Assembly: GCA_050743075.1 (NCBI GenBank)
Contig: JBOGDS010000116.1
Span: 1-8,949 of the forward strand
DNA length: 8,949 nucleotides
Origin: JBOGDS01 sp050743075
GTDB taxonomy: Bacteria; Actinomycetota; Actinomycetes; Jiangellales; Jiangellaceae
Direction: 5' to 3'
Both the position numbers and the translations under genes were made by a program. Numbering within the stretch: position 1 is the stretch's first letter; the number at the start of each line of letters is the position of its first letter. The notes below the pieces were generated by a model. It ran no database searches and had not been told where the DNA came from. It worked only from the letters and a program-made list of their open reading frames with translations. This document shows, piece after piece, positions 1 to 5,377 of the stretch.

Positions 1-1936
1 CGCTGGTGGCCGTGGCCGCGGCGGCACGGCCGGCGCATTCGGCCGGCCAGGCGGCAAGCCGGCACGCGGGCGCAAGAGCAAGCGGCAGAAGCGCCAGGAG
101 TACGACAACATGCAGGCCCCCTCGATCGGGGGCGTGCGGGTCCCACGCGGCAACGGTGAAACCGTCCGGCTGCCGCGGGGCGCGTCGCTGACCGACTTCG
201 CCGAGCGGATCGACACCGAGGCCGGTGCGCTGGTCCAGGTGCTGTTCCACCTGGGCGAGATGGTCACCGCGACCCAATCCGTCGACGAGGACACGTTCAA
301 GCTGCTCGGCGAGGAGCTCGGCTACGACGTCCAGGTCGTGTCGCCGGAGGACGAGGACCGCGAGCTGCTCGAGTCGTTCTCGATCGACTTCGAGGCCGAG
401 GAGGACGAGGACGCGCAGCCGCGTCCGCCGGTCGTCACGGTCATGGGCCACGTCGACCACGGCAAGACGAAACTCCTCGACGCGATCCGCAACGAGAACG
501 TCGTCGAGGGCGAGGCAGGCGGCATCACCCAGCACATCGGCGCGTACCAGGTGCATGTCGACCACGACGGTGCCGACCGGGCGATCACGTTCATCGACAC
601 CCCGGGTCACGAGGCGTTCACCGCCATGCGTGCCCGCGGTGCGCAGGTGACCGACATCGCGATCCTGGTCGTGGCCGCCGACGACGGCGTCATGCCGCAG
701 ACTGTCGAGGCGCTGAACCACGCCCAGGCGGCCAGTGTGCCGATCGTGGTCGCGGTCAACAAGGTCGACCTCGAAGGCGCGAACCCGGCGAAGATCCGCC
801 AGCAGCTGACGGAGTACGGCCTGGTCGCCGAGGAGTACGGCGGCGACACCATGTTCATCGACGTATCGGCCAAGCAGCGGCTGGGCATCGACAAGCTACT
901 CGAGGCCGTCATCCTCACGGCCGACGCCGCGCTCGACCTGCGGGCCGACCCGGACATGCCGGCCCGTGGCGTCGCGATCGAGGGTCACCTGGACAAGGGC
1001 CGCGGTCCGGTCGCCACCGTGCTGGTGCAGCGCGGCACGCTGCGTGCCGGCGACGCGATCGTCACCGGTCAGGCGTACGGCCGCGTGCGGGCAATGCTCG
1101 ACGAGTTCAGCCAGCCGCTGGAGGAAGCAGGCCCCTCGCGCCCGGTGCTGGTGCTGGGCCTGACCAGCGTCCCGGGTGCTGGAGACAAGTTCCTCGCCGC
1201 CGACGACGACCGCACCGCGCGCCAGATCGCCGAGAAGCGCGAGGCGATGGAGCGCAACGCGTCCCTGGCCAAGGCACGCAAGCGGGTCACACTGGAGGAC
1301 TGGCTGGAGCAGAGCAAGGTCGAGACGCTCAACCTGATCATCAAGGGCGACGTCTCGGGCTCCGTCGAGGCGCTGGAGGACGCCCTGCTCAAGATCGACG
1401 TGGGCGAAGAGGTCAACCTGCGGATCATCCACCGCGGCGTCGGTGCCATCACCGACAACGACGTCAACCTCGCCTCGATCGACCAGGGCATCATCATCGC
1501 GTTCAACGTCCGGGCGTCGAAGGGCACCGAGCAGCTCGCCGAGCGCGAAGGCGTCGACATCCGCTACTACTCGGTCATCTACCAGGCGATCGACGAGATC
1601 GAGGCCGCGCTCAAGGGCATGCTCAAGCCCGAGTTCGAGGAGGTCTCGCTCGGGTCGGCGCAGGTCCGCGAGGTCTTCCGGTCCTCGAAGTTCGGCAACA
1701 TCGCCGGCTGCATGGTCACCGACGGGCTCATCCGGCGCAATGCCCGCGCGCGGCTCGTCCGCGACGGTGTGGTGGTCGCCGAGAACCTGTCGATCGAATC
1801 GCTGCGACGGTTCAAGGACGACGCCACGGAGGTGCGCGAGGGCTTCGAGTGCGGCATCGGCCTCGGGTCGTACAACGACATCAAGGTCGACGACGTCATC
1901 GAGACGTTCGAGATGCGCGAGAAGCCCCGCGCCTGA
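1..1936 (+). CDS. infB: Translation initiation factor IF-2, 3' portion (5' end outside window)
   Basis: IF2 is the GTPase that places initiator fMet-tRNA on the 30S subunit and promotes 50S joining. The reading frame is open from base 2 to the TGA at 1934-1936 and gives 644 residues, so the true start lies upstream. The first ~37 residues are the end of the Gly/Arg-rich N-terminal linker (RGRGGTAGAFGRPGG, then a basic RKSKRQKR stretch). They are followed by an IF2_N-type domain (SLTDFAERI to about GYDVQVV). The G domain is complete: G1 GHVDHGKT at bases 446-469, GGITQHIGAYQV (switch I region), G3 DTPGHEAF, G4 NKVD and G5 SAK. Beta-barrel domain II, domain III and the C-terminal fMet-tRNA-binding domain follow, ending at VDDVIETFEMREKPRA. 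An ATG at 110 in the same frame lies inside the conserved DNMQAPSIGG segment and is not the start. ylxP follows after 37 nt. Confidence 0.98.
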   Translation, partial: AGGRGRGGTAGAFGRPGGKPARGRKSKRQKRQEYDNMQAPSIGGVRVPRGNGETVRLPRGASLTDFAERIDTEAGALVQVLFHLGEMVTATQSVDEDTFKLLGEELGYDVQVVSPEDEDRELLESFSIDFEAEEDEDAQPRPPVVTVMGHVDHGKTKLLDAIRNENVVEGEAGGITQHIGAYQVHVDHDGADRAITFIDTPGHEAFTAMRARGAQVTDIAILVVAADDGVMPQTVEALNHAQAASVPIVVAVNKVDLEGANPAKIRQQLTEYGLVAEEYGGDTMFIDVSAKQRLGIDKLLEAVILTADAALDLRADPDMPARGVAIEGHLDKGRGPVATVLVQRGTLRAGDAIVTGQAYGRVRAMLDEFSQPLEEAGPSRPVLVLGLTSVPGAGDKFLAADDDRTARQIAEKREAMERNASLAKARKRVTLEDWLEQSKVETLNLIIKGDVSGSVEALEDALLKIDVGEEVNLRIIHRGVGAITDNDVNLASIDQGIIIAFNVRASKGTEQLAEREGVDIRYYSVIYQAIDEIEAALKGMLKPEFEEVSLGSAQVREVFRSSKFGNIAGCMVTDGLIRRNARARLVRDGVVVAENLSIESLRRFKDDATEVREGFECGIGLGSYNDIKVDDVIETFEMREKPRA

Positions 1937-1967
1937 GGAACGGGCAATCGGACAAGGGGGCGAAAGC

Positions 1968-1972
1968 GGAGG
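1968..1972 (+). promoter_or_regulatory. Unusually close Shine-Dalgarno GGAGG for ylxP
   Basis: GGAGG ends one base before the ATG at 1974, much closer than the usual 5-9 nt. A G-run (GGGGG at 1956-1960) lies 13 nt upstream and is too far away. No in-frame ATG, GTG or TTG occurs between the infB stop and 1974, so the start codon is fixed although the spacing is poor. Translation may depend on coupling to infB (inference). Confidence 0.35.
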
Positions 1973-1973
1973 C

Positions 1974-2282
1974 ATGTTCACCGCGACGTTGAGCTTCGAT
2001 GTGCTGCTCGGCGACGTGCGGTCCCTGAAGCAGAAGCGCGCCGTGGTCCGGCCGATTGTCGCGGAGCTGCGGCGCCGGTTCGCTGTCGCCGCTGCCGAGG
2101 TGGGCGGACTGGACGTGTACCGCCGGGCCGAGATCGGCGTGGCGGTCGTCGCCGCCGACGCCGGCTACTGCCGCGACGTGCTGGACGCGGCCGAGCGCCT
2201 GGTCGCGGCCCGCCCCGAGGTGGAGCTGCTCGCCACCCGCCGCTACCTGTACTCGAGCACCGACGAAGCCATCGCCCCGTGA
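1974..2282 (+). CDS. ylxP: DUF503 / YlxP-like protein
   Basis: This is a 102-residue protein of the DUF503 (YlxP) family, usually about 90-105 residues. It starts MFTATLSFDVLLGDVRSLKQKR; the LSFD...SLKQKR signature at residues 6-22 is the family hallmark. The middle, DVYRRAEIGVAVVAADAGYCRDVLDAAERLV, is the expected beta-strand and helix segment. There is no signal peptide or membrane segment. Family members sit next to infB and rbfA in many Gram-positive genomes, which suggests a role in ribosome assembly or RNA handling, but the biochemical function is not settled. The stop codon (2280-2282) lies inside the left arm of the inverted repeat at 2278-2331. ATG 1974 is the only possible start that keeps the conserved N-terminus. 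Confidence 0.93.
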   Translation: MFTATLSFDVLLGDVRSLKQKRAVVRPIVAELRRRFAVAAAEVGGLDVYRRAEIGVAVVAADAGYCRDVLDAAERLVAARPEVELLATRRYLYSSTDEAIAP

Positions 2283-2331
2283 TCATGAAGGAATGAGCGT
2301 GCCATGGGCCTTCTGATGCTTCATGATCACG
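2278..2331 (+). repeat. 13-bp perfect inverted repeat between ylxP and rbfA
   Basis: CGTGATCATGAAG (2278-2290) is the exact reverse complement of CTTCATGATCACG (2319-2331), leaving a 28-nt loop. Seven of the 13 arm bases are A or T, unlike the GC-rich surroundings. The left arm overlaps the ylxP stop codon; the right arm ends 14 nt before the rbfA Shine-Dalgarno. No T-run follows (GAGAAGGAG comes next), so it is not a classical intrinsic terminator. It could be an mRNA stem-loop (attenuator, RNase site or stability element) or, because each arm contains the palindrome TGATCA, a DNA-binding site. The function is unknown. Confidence 0.75.
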
Positions 2332-2345
2332 AGAAGGAGAACGCG

Positions 2346-2352
2346 AAGGAGG
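2346..2352 (+). promoter_or_regulatory. Ribosome-binding site that fixes the rbfA start
   Basis: AAGGAGG lies 5 nt before GTG 2358, an ideal Shine-Dalgarno arrangement. It favours the GTG over the in-frame ATGs at 2304 and 2316, which have only a weak AAGGA (2288-2292) inside the upstream repeat. Confidence 0.8.
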
Positions 2353-2357
2353 ACGAC

Positions 2358-2807
2358 GTGGCCGACCGAGCGCGCGCCCGCAAGCTGGCCGACCGGATCC
2401 GGGTGATCGTCGCCGAAACCCTGGAGCGACGGGTCAAGGACCCGCGGCTCGGCTTCGTCACCGTGACCGACACCCGCGTGACCGGCGACCTGCACGATGC
2501 CACGGTCTTCTACACCGTCTACGGCGACGATGCCGCTCACGCCGAGACCGCGGCCGCCCTCGACAGTGTGACGGGCATGCTGCGCTCGGAGGTGGGTCGA
2601 CAGACCGGGGTCCGGTTCACGCCGACGCTGACGTTCGTCGCCGACGCCGTGCCCGAGAACGCAGCGCACATCGACGACCTGGTCCGACGGGCCCGCGAGT
2701 CCGACGCCGAGGTCGCTCGCGCGGCCGCCGGTGCGTCCTTCGCGGGCGACGCGGACCCGTACCGGGTACCCAACGGCGACGACGAGGACGAGGAACCGCA
2801 CGCGTGA
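2358..2807 (+). CDS. rbfA: 30S ribosome-binding factor A (RbfA)
   Basis: RbfA binds the maturing 30S subunit near the 5' end of 16S rRNA (helix 1 region). It is needed for late 30S maturation and for growth in the cold in the species studied. The 149-residue product begins VADRARARKLADRIRVIVAETLERRVKDPRLGFVTVTD, the typical actinobacterial N-terminus. The single type-II KH-like fold spans about residues 5-115, including RVTGDLHDATVFYTVYGD and GVRFTPTLTFVADAVPENAAHIDDLVRRAR. A low-complexity acidic tail (GDDEDEEPHA) follows. I chose GTG 2358 because it has AAGGAGG at ideal spacing and begins where homologues begin. The frame stays open to ATG 2304, which would add 18 residues not typical of the family. 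The stop overlaps the truB start by 4 nt (GTGA), implying translational coupling. Confidence 0.95.
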   Translation: MADRARARKLADRIRVIVAETLERRVKDPRLGFVTVTDTRVTGDLHDATVFYTVYGDDAAHAETAAALDSVTGMLRSEVGRQTGVRFTPTLTFVADAVPENAAHIDDLVRRARESDAEVARAAAGASFAGDADPYRVPNGDDEDEEPHA

Positions 2808-3709
2808 TCGAGCCGTCGCGTGGCGGCCTGGTCGTCGTCGACAAGCCGGCCGGCCTCACCTCGCACGATGTGGTGACCCGGGTGCGCAAGCTCGCCGGCA
2901 CGCGGAAGGTCGGCCATGCCGGCACGCTGGACCCCATGGCGACCGGCGTGCTCGTCCTCGGGTTCGGCCGGGCGACCCGGATGCTCGGACACCTGGCCCT
3001 GACCGAGAAGGGCTACGCGGCCACCATCCGGCTCGGCGTGACGACGGTGACCGACGACGCCGAGGGTGAGATCGTCGACATACAGGACGCCTCCCGCGTG
3101 TCCGACCAGACCGTCGCCGCGGAGATGGCGGCCATGACCGGCGAGATCCGCCAGGTCCCCAGCGCCGTCAGCGCCGTCAAGGTCGACGGTGTGCGTTCGT
3201 ACTCGCGAGTCCGCTCCGGGGAGCAGGTCGACCTCAAGGCTCGGGCTGTGACCGTGCGCCGGTTCGACATCGTGGCCGTGCGTCGTCCGCAGAGGTTCAC
3301 CGACCTCGACGTCGAGGTCGAATGTTCGTCGGGCACCTATGTCCGGGCGCTGGCGCGCGACCTGGGCGCGGCACTAGGCGTCGGTGGCCACCTCACCGCC
3401 CTGCGTCGCACCCGGGTCGGCCCCTACGGTCTCGACCAGGCCAGGACGCTCGGCCAGCTCTGCGAGCACCTCGACCCGTTGCCGTTGGAGCACGCTGCGG
3501 CCGCTGCCTTCCCCCGGCTCGATGTCGATGCCGAGACGGCGCGCCGCGTCGGCCACGGCGCGCCCTTCCCTCGGACCGGGCTGGGTCCCGGTCCGGTAGC
3601 GGTCTTCGGGCCCGATGGCACGCTCCTGGCCCTCGTCGAGGATCGTGGACCCCGGGCCAAGCACCTTGCCGTTTTCGTCGGTCCGGACGAAAACGGCGGA
3701 AGGAGATGA
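2804..3709 (+). CDS. truB: tRNA pseudouridine(55) synthase TruB
   Basis: TruB isomerises U55 in the T-loop of tRNAs to pseudouridine and also acts as a tRNA-folding chaperone. The product has 301 residues. The catalytic motif GHAGTLDPMATGVLVLGFGRATR places the nucleophile at Asp43. Other family blocks are VVVDKPAGLTSHDVV (residues 10-24), EKGYAATIRLGVTTVTDDAEGE, VPSAVSAVKVDGVRSYSRVR, and SGTYVRALARDLG with Arg181. The C-terminal ~70 residues (FPRLDVDAETARRVGHGAPF... LLALVEDRG) match the PUA-like tail of actinobacterial TruB. It starts at GTG 2804 within GTGA, overlapping the rbfA stop. I see no separate strong Shine-Dalgarno there, consistent with coupled translation. Its last codons (GGA AGG AGA TGA) use Arg codons that are rare in GC-rich genomes and double as the ribF ribosome-binding site. 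The last ~14 codons also form the hairpin at 3666-3699. Confidence 0.97.
   Translation: MIEPSRGGLVVVDKPAGLTSHDVVTRVRKLAGTRKVGHAGTLDPMATGVLVLGFGRATRMLGHLALTEKGYAATIRLGVTTVTDDAEGEIVDIQDASRVSDQTVAAEMAAMTGEIRQVPSAVSAVKVDGVRSYSRVRSGEQVDLKARAVTVRRFDIVAVRRPQRFTDLDVEVECSSGTYVRALARDLGAALGVGGHLTALRRTRVGPYGLDQARTLGQLCEHLDPLPLEHAAAAAFPRLDVDAETARRVGHGAPFPRTGLGPGPVAVFGPDGTLLALVEDRGPRAKHLAVFVGPDENGGRR
3666..3699 (+). repeat. Perfect stem-loop in the truB 3' end abutting the ribF ribosome-binding site
   Basis: GCCGTTTTCGTC (3668-3679) pairs perfectly with GACGAAAACGGC (3686-3697) around a 6-nt loop, GGTCCG. Two outer G-U wobbles (3666-3699 and 3667-3698) extend the stem to 14 bp. The stem lies within codons for LAVFVGPDENGG of TruB. 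Its 3' arm ends exactly where the ribF Shine-Dalgarno (GGAAGGAG, 3698-3705) begins, and the wobbles take in the first two SD bases. There is no T-run on either strand, so it does not look like a standard terminator. It may modulate ribF translation or mark a processing site (inference). Confidence 0.75.
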
Positions 3710-3712
3710 CAG

Positions 3713-4669
3713 GTGAGCGTCTGGCAGCGTCCGGACGAGGTTCCGACCGATCTCGGGCACACCGTCGTGACCGTTGGCGTGTTCGACGGCGTCCACCGCG
3801 GTCACCAGGCAGTCGTGGGGCGGGCCGCGACGCTGGCTCGGGAGCTCGGCGTGCCGCTGGTGGCCATGACGTTCGACCCGAACCCGCTCGTCGTCGTCCG
3901 CCCCGAGGTTGCGCCGCCGTCGCTGGTCAGCGTCGATCGCCGGGCCCGGCTGCTGACCGAGGCGGGCGCCGACCACGTGCTGGTCGTGCCATTCGACCGG
4001 GCCCGGTCCGAGCAGCAGCCGGACGACTTCGTCGAAGAGCTCGTCGTGGGTCGCCTCCACGCCAAGGCAGTGGTCGTCGGCACCGACTTCCGGTTCGGTC
4101 ACCGCGCCGCCGGCGATGTCGCTCTGCTGCAACGGATGGGCTCCCGGATGGGCCCGGGGCGCGACTTCGTCGTCGACGTCGTCGAGCCGGTCGGCGACAG
4201 CGCGGCGGGACGCTGGTCGTCCACAGACATCCGGAAGCTGGTCATCGCCGGCGACGTCGCGGGAGCCGCGGAGATGCTCGGCCGCCGGTTCCGGGTGGAG
4301 GGCGTGGTCGTCCGGGGCCACGAGCGCGGCCGCGCGATGGGCTTCCCGACCGCGAACGTGCCCGCCCGCGATGGCGAGGTCGTGCCCGCCGACGGTGTCT
4401 ATGCCGGCCGGCTCACCCGGCTGGACGTCGACGGGGCCGAGCCCTGGGCGGCCGCCGTCTCCGTCGGCACGAACCCGACGTTCGACGGCGAGGAGCGGGT
4501 GGTCGAGGCGTACGTCCTGGACCGCGACGACCTGGACTTGTACGGCTTACCGGTCGCCGTGGACTTCGTGGCCCGCATCCGGGGGCAGGAACGGTTCGAG
4601 TCCGTCGACGACCTCGTGGCGCGCATGCACCTCGACGTGGCTGAAACCAGGGCCGCGATGGGGCTCTGA
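3713..4669 (+). CDS. ribF: Bifunctional riboflavin kinase / FMN adenylyltransferase (FAD synthetase)
   Basis: RibF phosphorylates riboflavin to FMN and then adenylylates FMN to FAD in the cytoplasm. The product has 318 residues, the usual size. The N-terminal nucleotidyltransferase domain has VGVFDGVHRGH (residues 21-31), MTFDPNP, VVGTDFRFGHRAAGD and the SSTDIR motif at 169-174. The C-terminal kinase domain (about 185-318) has GHERGRAMGFPTAN with GFPTAN at 210-215 (Thr213 and Asn215 are the expected ATP/Mg ligands). It also has DGVYAG, VSVGTNPTF, and VEAYVLD with the probable catalytic Glu265. The start is GTG 3713, with GGAAGGAG 7 nt upstream inside the truB end; the gap to truB is 3 nt. The truB-ribF pairing is common in bacteria. 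No FMN-riboswitch consensus was recognised upstream. Confidence 0.97.
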   Translation: MSVWQRPDEVPTDLGHTVVTVGVFDGVHRGHQAVVGRAATLARELGVPLVAMTFDPNPLVVVRPEVAPPSLVSVDRRARLLTEAGADHVLVVPFDRARSEQQPDDFVEELVVGRLHAKAVVVGTDFRFGHRAAGDVALLQRMGSRMGPGRDFVVDVVEPVGDSAAGRWSSTDIRKLVIAGDVAGAAEMLGRRFRVEGVVVRGHERGRAMGFPTANVPARDGEVVPADGVYAGRLTRLDVDGAEPWAAAVSVGTNPTFDGEERVVEAYVLDRDDLDLYGLPVAVDFVARIRGQERFESVDDLVARMHLDVAETRAAMGL

Positions 4670-4681
4670 CCTGCCTCGTCA

Positions 4682-4704
4682 CCGGCGCCGACCACCGACG
4701 CCGG
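4682..4704 (+). terminator. Weak hairpin after ribF, possible operon end
   Basis: CCGGCG (4682-4687) can pair with CGCCGG (4699-4704) across an 11-nt loop, 12 nt after the ribF stop. The stem is only 6 bp and no T-run follows, so it may be chance pairing in GC-rich DNA. It is recorded because a transcript end is plausible between ribF and the start of the rpsO unit. Confidence 0.2.
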
Positions 4705-4716
4705 CATGGTCGCCGA

Positions 4717-4747
4717 TTACCGGACCGGCCGTCTTCGCTGGTAACCT
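4717..4747 (+). promoter_or_regulatory. Candidate rpsO promoter
   Basis: TAACCT (4742-4747) fits the actinobacterial -10 pattern TAnnnT. TTACCG (4717-4722) is a poor -35 with a long 19-nt spacer. The pair lies about 90 nt upstream of the rpsO start, in the most A/T-rich part of this gap. The position is reasonable but the sequence evidence is weak. Confidence 0.3.
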
Positions 4748-4754
4748 TTCAGGC

Positions 4755-4839
4755 GCCGTCAGAACGGCCGCGGTTCGAGAGTGCCCCGGAGGACTTGCCC
4801 GGGAGCGCCGCGCAACGACCTTCCGAAGGAGCCCGGGTG
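4755..4839 (+). promoter_or_regulatory. rpsO mRNA leader with alternative stems
   Basis: Three stems can be drawn. GCCGT/ACGGC (4755-4759 with 4764-4768) encloses loop CAGA. CCCGG/CCGGG (4785-4789 with 4799-4803) encloses a 9-nt loop. Alternatively, 4796-4803 can pair with 4832-4839 (six G-C pairs around CCCGGG plus two wobbles), which would bury the GTG start codon. The last two share bases 4799-4803 and so exclude each other. S15 represses its own mRNA through leader structures in several phyla; that this leader does so is inference. The Shine-Dalgarno GAAGGAG (4825-4831) lies 5 nt before GTG 4837. Confidence 0.3.
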
Positions 4840-5106
4840 TCGATCGACACTGCCACCAAAGAGCAGATCATGGCCGAGCACGGCCGCACCGAGAGCGACA
4901 CCGGCTCGCCGGAGGTCCAGGTGGCCATGCTGACCCATCGCATCAACCACCTCACCGAGCACCTGCGGGAGCACCAGCACGACCACCACAGCCGCCGCGG
5001 TCTGCTGCTGCTCGTCGGTCAGCGTCGGCGGCTGCTCAACTACCTGTCCAGAGAGGACATCACGCGCTACCGCCAGCTGATCGAAAAGCTCGGCCTGCGC
5101 CGATGA
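4837..5106 (+). CDS. rpsO: 30S ribosomal protein S15
   Basis: S15 is a primary 16S rRNA-binding protein. It nucleates the central (platform) domain of the 30S subunit at helices 20-22 and contributes a bridge to the 50S subunit. The product has exactly 89 residues, the canonical length. The rRNA-contact residues known from S15 structures are present: Thr22, Gly23, Gln28 and Arg35 in DTGSPEVQVAMLTHRI, then His42, Asp49 and Ser52 in EHLREHQHDHHSRRG. The C-terminal RRRLLNYLSREDITRYRQLIEKLGLRR is standard. I chose GTG 4837 because GAAGGAG lies 5 nt upstream and the protein then matches family length. The in-frame TTG at 4795 would add 14 residues foreign to S15. The gene is followed by a strong hairpin at 5121-5151 and then pnp, the classical rpsO-pnp order. 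Confidence 0.98.
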   Translation: MSIDTATKEQIMAEHGRTESDTGSPEVQVAMLTHRINHLTEHLREHQHDHHSRRGLLLLVGQRRRLLNYLSREDITRYRQLIEKLGLRR

Positions 5107-5120
5107 ACGCTCTGCCGTAG

Positions 5121-5151
5121 GGAGCGGTCTCCCACACCGGGAGGCCGCTTC
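5121..5151 (+). terminator. Hairpin terminator after rpsO
   Basis: Bases 5121-5133 (GGAGCGGTCTCCC) pair with 5139-5151 (GGGAGGCCGCTTC) around loop ACACC. This gives 13 bp, including two G-U wobbles (5122-5150 and 5128-5144). It begins 14 nt after the rpsO stop. It is followed by CGTCCATCC rather than a T-run, which is usual for actinobacterial hairpin terminators and leaves room for partial read-through into pnp. Confidence 0.7.
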
Positions 5152-5175
5152 GTCCATCCGAGAGACAACTGAACA

Positions 5176-5215
5176 CCACACCAGATGGGGTGGCCCGCTG
5201 GTCCGGCGGATCGCC
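5176..5215 (+). other. Two small stem-loops in the rpsO-pnp gap
   Basis: CCACACC (5176-5182) pairs with GGGGTGG (5187-5193) around loop AGAT with one A-G mismatch. GGCG/CGCC (5205-5208 with 5212-5215) closes a GAT loop. They lie between the rpsO terminator and the pnp leader hairpin. I cannot recognise a known riboswitch or a clear promoter here, and either stem could be chance in GC-rich DNA. Confidence 0.25.
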
Positions 5216-5246
5216 ATGATGATCACTGCGGCCGGTCCTCGGTAGT

Positions 5247-5289
5247 GGCCCCCGGGTCTGTGCCATGAAGGCAATCCGACCCGGGCGCT
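5247..5289 (+). promoter_or_regulatory. Long stem-loop in the pnp leader
   Basis: CCCGGGTC (5251-5258) pairs perfectly with GACCCGGG (5278-5285). Beyond a C-C mismatch, three more pairs form (5247-5249 with 5287-5289, one a G-U wobble). Inside, TGCC/GGCA (5261-5264 with 5270-5273) closes loop ATGAA. The structure ends about 80 nt before the pnp start. RNase III cleavage of hairpins in the rpsO-pnp interval, with PNPase autoregulation in E. coli, is established in other bacteria. This stem sits in the corresponding place, but its function here is inferred. Confidence 0.5.
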
Positions 5290-5362
5290 TCCATCGAAGA
5301 CCGGCGCCGATCGTCCGACGTCCGACGCACGCTGCGGCCACTCCACGAACCCTGAGGAGGGT

Positions 5363-5377
5363 GACCCGTGACGGGTC
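5363..5377 (+). promoter_or_regulatory. Tight hairpin enclosing the pnp start codon
   Basis: GACCCG (5363-5368) and CGGGTC (5372-5377) are perfect reverse complements with a 3-nt TGA loop. The first base of the GTG start codon is in the stem and the other two are in the loop. The Shine-Dalgarno AGGAGG (5355-5360) lies just outside it. The stem could lower initiation; alternative partners exist in the upstream leader hairpin. Confidence 0.4.

Noticed and set aside
1915..1932. GCGCG/CGCGC stem at the end of infB
   Set aside because: Only 5 bp of pure G/C with an 8-nt loop. Such stems are frequent by chance in this DNA, and there is no other sign of a terminator.
896..1981. 361-codon minus-strand open frame inside infB
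   Set aside because: It is the antisense mirror of the IF2 coding frame, full of Asp/Arg/Leu/Val runs, with no plausible gene context.
2804..2804. Absence between rbfA and truB of the DHH phosphoesterase and MATE genes seen in some actinobacteria such as mycobacteria
   Set aside because: Direct rbfA-truB linkage is found in many actinobacteria, so this is ordinary variation in gene order rather than a deletion of note.
3600..3712. Possible FMN riboswitch upstream of ribF
   Set aside because: The conserved RFN-element blocks are not present and the region is truB coding sequence. The hairpin there is a single simple stem-loop.
3322..4644. 440-codon + strand frame overlapping truB and ribF
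   Set aside because: It is extremely Arg- and Gly-rich with no domain, and is out of frame with two well-supported enzymes. It is a shadow frame.
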